A stretch of DNA of 8,593 nt from an uncultured Eubacteriales bacterium (GCA_900556665.1 USPX01000073.1:1-8593); one strand, 5' to 3'; positions 1 to 5,385 are shown, counted from the stretch's first letter. The notes: a model not told the origin generated them from the letters alone. Translations and numbers: made by a program.

Positions 1-1431
1 AACATTTTTATGTTTGATTTCGCGAGTTGCAATACCATCCATTGCTTTTGGCATATACCCATTTTCAAGTTTTTTCATTTCTTCTAATAATGTGAAGTCA
101 TCAATTCCTTCATATTGATCTGAAACAGCTGTCATAACACTGCTTGTGAATTTGTATGGGCTAGCTGTAGATACAATCACTGTAGGTGTTTCATCTTTTG
201 TATCTGCTACATATTTTTCATATACACTGTAAGCTACTGCTGTATGTGTATCCATGAGATATCCTTCTTCATCGTATACTTTTTTGATTACTTCTTTAGT
301 CATCGCATCATCTGCATATCCACCGTAGAAGTCTGCCATATTTTTGCGCATTTCATCTGTTACACTATACACACCTTTTTCTTTAAGCGCATTCATAAGT
401 TCACATACTTTTTCTGTATTTTCTCCACTTACATGGTAAAGTAAACGTTCAAGGTTACTAGAAATTAAAATATCCATAGATGGTGAACTTGTTAAATGGA
501 ATTCACGATTTCTATCGTATGTTCCTGTTTCTAAGAAATCAAATAATACTTTATTGGTATTAGAAGCACATACTAATTTTTTAATAGGAAGTCCCATGTT
601 TTTAGCATAGTATGCTGCTAAGATATTTCCGAAGTTACCTGTTGGTACAACAACGTTCATTTCTTTGCCAAGTTCTAATTTGCCTGCTTTAACCATTTTA
701 GCGTAAGCTGCAAAGTAATAAGCTACTTGTGGTACAAGTCTTCCGATATTAATAGAGTTTGCAGAAGAGAATTTATAATTTTTGTCTGCAAGTTCTTTTT
801 TGAAATCTACATCTCCAAAGATCTCTTTTACGCCTGTTTGACAGTCATCGAAGTTTCCTTTTACACCTACAACAAATGTGTTATCCCCTACAGTAGTTAC
901 CATTTGTTGTTTTTGGATATCACTTACACCATCTTCTGGGAAGAATACAATGATTTTTGTACCTTCTACACCACTAAATCCTTCAAGTGCAGCTTTTCCT
1001 GTATCCCCTGATGTAGCTGTTAAAATAACGATATCGTCTTTTTCATTATTGTATTTTTTACTTACTAACATGAAGTAAGGTAAGATTGAAAGTGCCATAT
1101 CTTTGAATGCAATTGTTGGACCGTGGAAAAGTTCTAAGAAATTTGCATGCTTTGTAGAAGCAAGTGGTACGATTTCATCGCTATCGAATTTTGCATCATA
1201 AGCATGTGTTGTGCAGTATCTAAGATCTTCTTCTTTCATATCTTCAAAGAACAATCTAATGACACGATATGCGATTTCTTGATAATTCCAATCAAGCATT
1301 TCTTCTAATTTAAAATCCATTTTTGGTAAAGCTTTAGGAACGAATAATCCCCCATCTTCTGAAATACCTTGTAAAATTGCTTTTGTTGCTGTAATTTCTT
1401 CGAGTTGTTTGCGTGTACTAGTATAAAACAT
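1..1431 (-). CDS. thrC: threonine synthase, 3' end outside window
   Basis: Threonine synthase is a PLP-dependent cytosolic enzyme that converts O-phospho-homoserine to threonine, the last step of threonine biosynthesis. The frame is open from an ATG at 1431 to the left edge and gives 477 residues. Bacterial enzymes of this long type run to roughly 490-500, so about 20 C-terminal residues are probably missing. The N-terminus MFYTSTRKQLEE and the early GGLFVP segment fit the family. The PLP-lysine motif GPTIAFKDMA is present with Lys110 as the Schiff-base residue. TATSGDTGKAA (about 138-148) and the phosphate-gripping PTGNFGN (about 263-269) are also intact. A purine-rich ribosome binding site (AGAAGGGAGA) lies just upstream. 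No homoserine kinase or homoserine dehydrogenase gene is visible beside it. The assignment is firm; the exact C-terminus cannot be seen. Confidence 0.96.
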   Translation of the reverse strand, partial: MFYTSTRKQLEEITATKAILQGISEDGGLFVPKALPKMDFKLEEMLDWNYQEIAYRVIRLFFEDMKEEDLRYCTTHAYDAKFDSDEIVPLASTKHANFLELFHGPTIAFKDMALSILPYFMLVSKKYNNEKDDIVILTATSGDTGKAALEGFSGVEGTKIIVFFPEDGVSDIQKQQMVTTVGDNTFVVGVKGNFDDCQTGVKEIFGDVDFKKELADKNYKFSSANSINIGRLVPQVAYYFAAYAKMVKAGKLELGKEMNVVVPTGNFGNILAAYYAKNMGLPIKKLVCASNTNKVLFDFLETGTYDRNREFHLTSSPSMDILISSNLERLLYHVSGENTEKVCELMNALKEKGVYSVTDEMRKNMADFYGGYADDAMTKEVIKKVYDEEGYLMDTHTAVAYSVYEKYVADTKDETPTVIVSTASPYKFTSSVMTAVSDQYEGIDDFTLLEEMKKLENGYMPKAMDGIATREIKHKNV

Positions 1432-1511
1432 GTAAATCTCCCTTCTAATTACCCTTTTTTATATTTAAGGAAAAGCTTAGTTTTTCAGCTTCCTCGTTAT
1501 GATATATAGAG

Positions 1512-1539
1512 ATTATAACATTTTAATAGTAAATTGCAA
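1512..1539 (-). promoter_or_regulatory. probable sigma-A promoter of thrC
   Basis: Read on the minus strand, TTGCAA (1534-1539) is followed after 16 bases by a perfect TATAAT (1512-1517). Transcription would start near 1505 and leave a leader of about 73 bases before the thrC ATG. That is too short for a T-box riboswitch, and no T-box sequence is seen. The leader holds only a weak bulged stem, GGAAGCT against AGCTTTTCC. The -10 box is perfect; the -35 box matches 4 of 6 positions. Confidence 0.5.
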
Positions 1540-1613
1540 AATATTATTAAACAAAATTCATAATATTAAATTTTACAAAAACAGTTATTATGTATTTTTT
1601 TATCCTTCTTTGT

Positions 1614-1642
1614 AACATATATTCCAAAGTTTTCATACCTTA
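1614..1642 (+). promoter_or_regulatory. possible SigK/SigE-type (mother-cell) promoter of the Cys-rich gene pair
   Basis: The sequence CATACCTTA at 1634-1642 fits the SigK -10 consensus CATAnnnTA exactly, and matches the SigE -10 CATACAnT at 7 of 8 positions. An AACA at 1614-1617 sits about 16 bases upstream, which is where the short SigK -35 element (AC) is expected. No convincing sigma-A -35 pairs with the nearby TATACT at 1641-1646. These consensuses are short, so this is a suggestive match rather than proof. Transcription would begin near 1648. Confidence 0.35.
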
Positions 1643-1647
1643 TACTA

Positions 1648-1678
1648 AGAGAAAACAACGCGGGTTACCCGCTTCTCT
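1648..1678 (+). promoter_or_regulatory. bulged hairpin in the leader of the Cys-rich operon
   Basis: AGAGAA (1648-1653) pairs with TTCTCT (1673-1678). Inside it, GCGGG (1660-1664) pairs with CCCGC (1668-1672) around a three-base loop. A six-base bulge AACAAC lies on the left side only. As DNA, 1660-1672 is a near-perfect palindrome with a single central base. No T-run follows, so it is not an intrinsic terminator. It lies between the putative promoter and the ribosome binding site at 1705-1710. It could be a 5' stabilising stem or an operator. Confidence 0.5.
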
Positions 1679-1717
1679 ATATGTATTAGTGCATTTATAA
1701 CTTTAGGAGGTATTTAT

Positions 1718-1912
1718 ATGGGATATCAACATGACTTAGCTTGTCTCGTAAATCAAAAAACAATTATTCATTCTGATGGCTGTTGTTATTGCGTTATCGT
1801 TGTTCAAGTTTGCCCTTACTATTTAAGAGCTATCGAACTTGGCTGTGGAAACATTAGATACTTTAATTTTGATCGTATTGACTATATTGAAGAATGCTTA
1901 CCTCAATGCTAA
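1718..1912 (+). CDS. small cysteine-rich protein (64 aa), paralogue of the next gene
   Basis: I do not recognise a named family. The ATG at 1718 follows AGGAGG (1705-1710) at 7 bases, an ideal start. The 64-residue product has 8 cysteines (9, 22, 23, 25, 32, 43, 60, 64) and no signal peptide or clear membrane segment. A beta-rich pattern is likely around CVIVVQVCPYYLRAIEL and IRYFNFDRI. The whole protein aligns with the last 60 or so residues of the next gene: DLACLVNQKTII against EVACRLTNQRVII, then a shared CxxC, then RYFNFDRIDYIEE against VYFNLNRINNIED, ending LPQC against LPRC. The gene is followed after 44 bases by its paralogue, so the two are probably co-transcribed. Cysteine richness, a spore-forming host and a mother-cell-like promoter make a spore coat or exosporium role possible, but this is inference. 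Confidence 0.8.
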   Translation: MGYQHDLACLVNQKTIIHSDGCCYCVIVVQVCPYYLRAIELGCGNIRYFNFDRIDYIEECLPQC

Positions 1913-1956
1913 TTTCTCTTAGCACAATATTTCATTTCAAATAAGGAGGACTTAAT

Positions 1957-2382
1957 ATGAGTTGTTGTAAAAATAATGGAACGTTCTTAACACGTTCTTT
2001 TGATAATGATTGCTGCGAACGCCGTAACTGCTGCGATTGCCGCACATGTAGCTGCAATAAATGTAAATGCAATGGTAATAACTTTAATAATAACTTTGAT
2101 AATGACTTTGATGAATGTGATACTGGTGGACGCGCTGGCATCTCTTGCCCAAATATCAATAATAATGACTATAATTGTGTAGAAAGTCTTAGAGAAGTTG
2201 CTTGCAGACTTACAAATCAAAGAGTTATCATCTACACCCGAAGCTGCAAAATGTGTGTTGTAATCGTTAGCATAGGTAAATACTTCATTAAAACTGTTAA
2301 CCCATGCACACACAAAATTGTATACTTTAACTTAAACCGTATCAACAACATCGAAGACGTATTACCACGCTGCTATAATTAA
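1957..2382 (+). CDS. cysteine/asparagine-rich protein (141 aa), possible spore-surface protein
   Basis: This product of unrecognised family has two parts. Residues 1-65 are strongly enriched in cysteine, asparagine and aspartate: CC pairs at 3-4, 19-20 and 25-26, a cluster of C28, C31, C33, C36 and C38, then an N/F/D-repeat stretch at about 40-53. Residues 80-139 are the domain shared with the upstream 64-residue protein, including CxxC at 97-100 and the ending LPRC. There are 19 cysteines in all. AAGGAGG (1943-1949) lies 7 bases before the ATG. The gene is second in a two-gene unit ended by the strong terminator at 2402-2433. Its composition recalls disulfide-cross-linked coat proteins, although I see no direct match to CotY/CotZ or other named coat families. 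Metal binding by the cysteine cluster is an alternative. The coding call is strong; the function is unknown. Confidence 0.82.
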   Translation: MSCCKNNGTFLTRSFDNDCCERRNCCDCRTCSCNKCKCNGNNFNNNFDNDFDECDTGGRAGISCPNINNNDYNCVESLREVACRLTNQRVIIYTRSCKMCVVIVSIGKYFIKTVNPCTHKIVYFNLNRINNIEDVLPRCYN

Positions 2383-2401
2383 TATTCAAAACAACCCAAA
2401 A

Positions 2402-2433
2402 AGGTGTTGCAACTCCATTGCAACACCTCTTTT
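2402..2433 (+). terminator. intrinsic terminator of the Cys-rich operon
   Basis: There is a perfect 11-bp stem, AGGTGTTGCAA (2402-2412) with TTGCAACACCT (2418-2428), and a five-base loop CTCCA. It is followed by CTTTTATT and begins 20 bases after the stop codon of the 141-residue gene. Confidence 0.93.
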
Positions 2434-2452
2434 ATTATCCATAAACTTTATC

Positions 2453-2769
2453 ACTCATTACTCCTATTATCAAGCACAATACATTCACTTCTCTCTTTTC
2501 TCCCCCAAGTGTTTGCCAAATAGTCAAACTGGGGATCTAAGTAGAAGAGGGAGTTCTAGTTGATACTAGTCTACCTCTGGAGTAATTTATTGATGTGCTT
2601 AGTGAAGAGTGTGAAAGAGGTTTTAGGCGAAGTGTCCGAAGCGAAGTGAAACGGAGCAAGTTTTTCGCCGTTTCTTTCACACTCGAACTTAGCACAACGC
2701 GATAAGGCGAGCGCCACAAATTACGAAAGGTGTAGCTAGTAGCAACTAAAACTCTCAACTACCACTTAG
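2453..2769. repeat. structured repeat element, copy 1 (leader plus about 233-base hairpin)
   Basis: This is the first of two tandem copies of an unrecognised element with no coding gene. The leader (2465-2515) matches copy 2 (2811-2861) at 48 of 51 bases without gaps. A long imperfect hairpin spans 2537-2769. Its outer arms begin CTAAGT (2537) and end ACTTAG (2769). Inner stems include GTAATTT with AAATTAC (2718-2724), GTGC (2595-2598) with GCAC (2692-2695), a perfect 12-bp stem 2607-2618 with 2673-2684, and GGCGAA (2626-2631) with TTCGCC (2664-2669) closing a 32-base apical loop. A short local hairpin, GGCG-AG-CGCC, sits in the right arm near 2707-2716. Block 2570-2627 aligns with 2892-2949 of copy 2 at 47 of 58 positions. 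The transcribed strand cannot be assigned, because wobble-type mismatches favour neither strand consistently. It may be an RNA or a mobile palindromic element. Confidence 0.75.
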
Positions 2770-2798
2770 TTACTATATTGCCTTCCGTATATAAGTAG

Positions 2799-3059
2799 AC
2801 TCATCATTTCTATTATCAAGCACAATACATTCACTTCTCTCTTCTCTCCCGTAAGTGTTTGAATGTAAAGCTGGGTAGTGGTGGTTTAGAGTCTGCCTGT
2901 GGAGTAATTTATTGATAGCCTTAGTGAAGATAAGCAAAGTGGTTTTAGGTCAGCTGTTTGAGTGAACGTAGTGAACGAGTTCTGACCGTTACTTTGATTA
3001 GCTTCGCTTAGGCTATCATAAATTACGGAAGGAGCAGCTCTAAACCACCACTACCCAGC
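2799..3059. repeat. structured repeat element, copy 2 (leader plus about 190-base hairpin)
   Basis: This is the second copy, in the same orientation and 346 bases downstream of copy 1. After the conserved leader (2811-2861) comes a long hairpin at 2870-3059. It has a perfect 22-bp outer stem, 2870-2891 with 3038-3059. An internal loop follows, then GTAATTTAT paired with its complement. Next come GATAGCC (2914-2920) with GGCTATC (3011-3017), a nearly continuous stem 2920-2933 with 2998-3011, CAAAGT (2935-2940) with ACTTTG (2991-2996), and GGTCAG (2948-2953) with CTGACC (2982-2987). The 28-base apical loop carries a short direct repeat, GTGAACGTAGTGAACG. The right end lies 3 bases from the stop codon of the sigma-factor gene. 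Outer arms are unrelated in sequence to those of copy 1, although both sets pair. Confidence 0.78.
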
Positions 3060-3062
3060 CTT

Positions 3063-3704
3063 CTACTTGCTAACACTTTCCAGCTTTTTTTTGATTCGTT
3101 GCAGTGCATTGTCAATGGCTTTAGGGGTTTTATCCATTTGTTTCGCTATTTCATGATAGTTTTTCCCGCTAATATAAAGCTTAAGTACTTTTAGTTCCAT
3201 CTCGCTTAAAACCTTTGAAATATATTCATTAAGTACCTGCAAATCTTCTTGATGAATGACTTCATCTTCTGGTGAATACTCTTCTTTACTTTTTAAGACA
3301 TCCATCAGTGTTACGCCTTCATCTTCCTCTTCTCCTGGTTTAACAGGTAAATTCAGGGAAATACTTGTATTAAGTGGCATATGCTTTTGTCTTGTAACAG
3401 TCTTAAAAGCAGTACTTAATTGTCTTGTAACACATAAAGTAGCAAAAGATTTAAAGCTTGCTTCTCTTTCTGGATTATAATCATTAATGGCCTTAAATAA
3501 ACCTATCATACCTTCTTGTATTAAATCTTCTTTATCTGCCCCTATACAATATGTTGTTTTTATTTTATGACGTACCAATTGTTTATAACGTTGTACTAAA
3601 ACCTCGATGGCTTGTTTATCATTTAATCTATATGCATCTATCAAATCTTCATCTGTCATTTGCTCTAATTCTTGTAAACTATAATTTGTCTCTACTATAG
3701 GCAT
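3063..3704 (-). CDS. sigH: RNA polymerase sporulation sigma factor, SigH/Spo0H family
   Basis: SigH-family sigma factors direct RNA polymerase to early-sporulation and stationary-phase promoters. The 213-residue length is normal for the family. Region 2 is clear: ADKEDLIQEGMIGLFKAIND (about 56-75), then FKSFATLCVTRQLSTAFKTV and TRQKHMPLN (about 84-112), a block highly characteristic of SigH. An acidic linker (124-155) leads to region 4, with SEMELKVLKLYISGKNYHEI and the DNA-recognition segment KAIDNALQRIKKKLE (about 167-209). The ATG at 3704 follows AGGAGG (3710-3715) at 5 bases. The gene appears monocistronic between the HAAS gene and the structured repeats. In many Firmicutes sigH sits beside rlmB and the secE/nusG/ribosomal cluster; none of those genes is here. 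This could therefore be a relocated or second SigH-type paralogue. Family assignment is strong; orthology to Spo0H is likely but not certain. Confidence 0.9.
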   Translation of the reverse strand: MPIVETNYSLQELEQMTDEDLIDAYRLNDKQAIEVLVQRYKQLVRHKIKTTYCIGADKEDLIQEGMIGLFKAINDYNPEREASFKSFATLCVTRQLSTAFKTVTRQKHMPLNTSISLNLPVKPGEEEDEGVTLMDVLKSKEEYSPEDEVIHQEDLQVLNEYISKVLSEMELKVLKLYISGKNYHEIAKQMDKTPKAIDNALQRIKKKLESVSK

Positions 3705-3753
3705 GGCATCCTCCTCTTACTCATTCAAGTATACTATTGTACTGATCACGCTT

Positions 3754-3774
3754 CTTAAAATATGATATTTTAAG
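3754..3774. promoter_or_regulatory. 21-base AT-rich palindrome upstream of sigH
   Basis: Arms CTTAAAATAT and ATATTTTAAG are perfectly complementary around one central G. The palindrome lies 50 bases upstream of the sigH start, in the 136-base gap after the HAAS gene. The octamer AAGTATAC occurs on both sides, at 3727-3734 and 3772-3779. No convincing sigma-A promoter could be placed here. An operator is plausible; AT-rich palindromes can also arise by chance. Confidence 0.4.
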
Positions 3775-3840
3775 TATACAATATACATTTTAAAAAGAGA
3801 AGTCTAAAATACCTATAGCCCTCATAAAATCAGCTTTAGT

Positions 3841-4863
3841 CTATTTAAATGTAATCTTAATATTACCCATGCCATTATCTGCTTTAATTTCAGATTCAGC
3901 ATTATTATCTTCTTTATATTCTTCTATATTGCCTGCTTTTACACCATCAACTTCTATCTTCCCTAATCCACTATCAAGATCATAATTATAATCTGTTCGT
4001 TTACCAGTTAGATCTAATTTCATATTTCCCATACCATCATCTAAATCAATATTTCCTGCAATACTACCTTCAATATCAATATTCCCCATACCTAACTCTG
4101 CTTTAATCTCACCTAACTTAACGTCTATTGCATCCATATCCCCCATACCACTTGATACAGTTACATCTGTAGCTGCAATATTCGTTAATCTATTTCTACC
4201 CATACCTGAATTAATGACAATATCATTAACTGTTGTACCTTCTGGTACATAGATTGTCATCTTATTCTTAGAGTTTTTAAGCTGCTCATTATTTTTTTGT
4301 ATACACTTTAATACTTTATTATTAACGGCATAATCCATTTTGCATGCTGAATTATAATGAAGTTCTATCTTATACTCTTTACCAGTTCTAATTTCTACAT
4401 CCATCATATCTACTTCTACATCAATTCTATCAAATGCTTCTAATGCAGTGTTAACATCAATGTACTTGCCATTTATTGTCTTTGTATCAGAATGATTTAC
4501 TTGTGTCTGAGCACCATTTTGTGTCTTATTAATACCTATTTTATTGCTACTATATTTCTTAAAAGCTGCCCCTATCACACACATACTTAAAACTAAAATA
4601 ATAGCAATCCACACTGTATTTTGATTACCTCCTTTATTATTATTTTTGCGATATTCTTTGATATTATCTTTAATGCCACCTTCTGCTAAAATCTGTTTAG
4701 CTACTTGCTCTGGTGAACCTAGTCCTTGAAGAACGCGTGCTTCATTTTCTTCTCCCGCTTCATCAAAGTACTCCTCGTAGTATCTAATAGCTGCATTCAC
4801 TTCTTCCTCTGGCATCTGCGTAAGACTTTCACGTAATATCTGTAAAAACTCCCACTTATTCAT
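3841..4863 (-). CDS. HAAS (DUF1700)-domain membrane protein with DUF4097-type beta repeats
   Basis: The function is not established. Proteins of this design are commonly paired with PadR regulators and thought to act in envelope sensing. Residues 1-72 form the helical HAAS/DUF1700 domain (MNKWEFLQIL, then YYEEYFDEAGEENEA and LGSPEQVAKQIL). A single membrane helix (about 83-101, TVWIAIILVLSMCVIGAAF) follows a basic, Asn-rich stretch. The rest, about 102-340, is outside the membrane in the usual topology. It resembles the DUF4097 adhesin-like beta-repeat fold, with a G-M/L-G turn recurring at about 220, 239, 258, 277, 299 and 331. AGGAGG (4872-4877) sits 8 bases before the ATG. The ATG lies inside the end of padR, overlapping by 8 bases, so translation is probably coupled. 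No strong terminator is visible after the stop codon. Confidence 0.85.
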   Translation of the reverse strand: MNKWEFLQILRESLTQMPEEEVNAAIRYYEEYFDEAGEENEARVLQGLGSPEQVAKQILAEGGIKDNIKEYRKNNNKGGNQNTVWIAIILVLSMCVIGAAFKKYSSNKIGINKTQNGAQTQVNHSDTKTINGKYIDVNTALEAFDRIDVEVDMMDVEIRTGKEYKIELHYNSACKMDYAVNNKVLKCIQKNNEQLKNSKNKMTIYVPEGTTVNDIVINSGMGRNRLTNIAATDVTVSSGMGDMDAIDVKLGEIKAELGMGNIDIEGSIAGNIDLDDGMGNMKLDLTGKRTDYNYDLDSGLGKIEVDGVKAGNIEEYKEDNNAESEIKADNGMGNIKITFK

Positions 4864-5176
4864 CCTTATTACCTCCTACTAATACATGGTCTACTCTCTC
4901 TTTATATGTTTTCCATTCTGCAATCTCCTCGCTTACTCTCGCTTCTCCTATAGGTGTAATACGATAATACCTTCTATTCCTCCCTTGATATGGCTTATCA
5001 AATGTCTCTAAATAACCTTCTTTTTGTAACCTTCTAAGTACTGGATATAATGTGGACTCTGAAACTTCTATTGCCTCTCTTACTTCTTGAGTCAGTTTAT
5101 AACCATATGTAGCTCCTCCCTTTAAGATAGCCAATACACAGGCTTCCAATAAACTTCCTCCTATTTGAAATGCCAT
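4856..5176 (-). CDS. PadR-family transcriptional regulator
   Basis: PadR proteins are dimeric winged-helix repressors. This one is 106 residues, typical of the short PadR subfamily 2. The domain spans about 8-75: LLEACVLAILKGGATYGYKL, the recognition helix region SESTLYPVLRRLQKEGYL (39-56) and the wing GRNRRYYRITPIGEAR. A short C-terminal helix (about 80-97) would serve dimerisation. The ATG at 5176 is preceded by GGAGG (5184-5188) at 7 bases. It overlaps the HAAS gene, a very common PadR partner, so the two form one operon. The palindrome over its own promoter suggests autorepression. The ligand or signal is unknown. Confidence 0.93.
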   Translation of the reverse strand: MAFQIGGSLLEACVLAILKGGATYGYKLTQEVREAIEVSESTLYPVLRRLQKEGYLETFDKPYQGRNRRYYRITPIGEARVSEEIAEWKTYKERVDHVLVGGNKDE

Positions 5177-5256
5177 ATAATCGCCTCCAGCCTTGTAATA
5201 TTATTATGCATAGTCTATTTAGAAGTTTGCTCTGATGTAATATTATTTAATTGCTT

Positions 5257-5287
5257 ATATTATACGGCGTATAATATTGCCAGTCAA
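5257..5287 (-). promoter_or_regulatory. sigma-A promoter of padR operon with overlapping palindromic operator
   Basis: On the minus strand TTGACT (5282-5287) is separated by exactly 17 bases from a perfect TATAAT (5259-5264). A perfect palindrome, arms ATATTATACG and CGTATAATAT around one central base (5257-5277), covers the -10 box and part of the spacer. A protein bound there would block RNA polymerase. Two further copies of TGTAATATTATT lie in the leader at 5194-5205 and 5236-5247 and may be accessory sites. PadR is the obvious candidate binder; this is inference. Confidence 0.8.
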
Positions 5288-5328
5288 CAGGTATTGTTTT
5301 TATTTTCAGAATTTTACACAAAGCAAAA

Positions 5329-5367
5329 GGTAATTATTAATCTATCTTCCACCGATTAATAATCACC
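5329..5367 (-). terminator. intrinsic terminator of the LPXTG protein gene
   Basis: On the minus strand GGTGATTATTAATC (5354-5367) pairs with GATTAATAATTACC (5329-5342) across an 11-base loop, followed by TTTTGCTTT. The single non-Watson-Crick position becomes a G-U pair only in minus-strand RNA, which supports this direction. It starts 18 bases after the stop codon of the surface-protein gene and separates that transcript from the padR promoter. Confidence 0.85.
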
Positions 5368-5385
5368 TTCTACACCTGTTTCTAA

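Noticed and set aside
244..1078. Plus-strand open frames inside thrC
   Set aside because: They are antisense to a clearly recognisable threonine synthase and encode Phe/Tyr/Ile-rich shadow peptides.
1932..2313. Minus-strand open frames of 75 and 108 codons opposite the Cys-rich gene
   Set aside because: They are low-complexity shadows of the plus-strand gene, which has a perfect ribosome binding site, a paralogue and a terminator in the right direction.
2537..2758. A 73-codon minus-strand open frame
   Set aside because: It lies wholly within the hairpin of structured copy 1, has no ribosome binding site, resembles no protein, and is not preserved in copy 2.
2453..3059. CRISPR array or retron
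   Set aside because: There are only two copies with a 346-base period and internal palindromes. There are no short spaced repeats, cas genes or reverse transcriptase in the window.
2453..3059. Classical MITE or insertion sequence remnant
   Set aside because: Not fully excluded. However, the right ends of the two copies are not conserved, no shared terminal inverted repeat or target duplication is visible, and no transposase fragment is present.
3785..3840. Possible terminator after the HAAS-protein gene on the minus strand
   Set aside because: Only scattered pairings (CTAAA with TTTAG, AGC with GCT) precede the T-run near 3790. No stable stem could be drawn.
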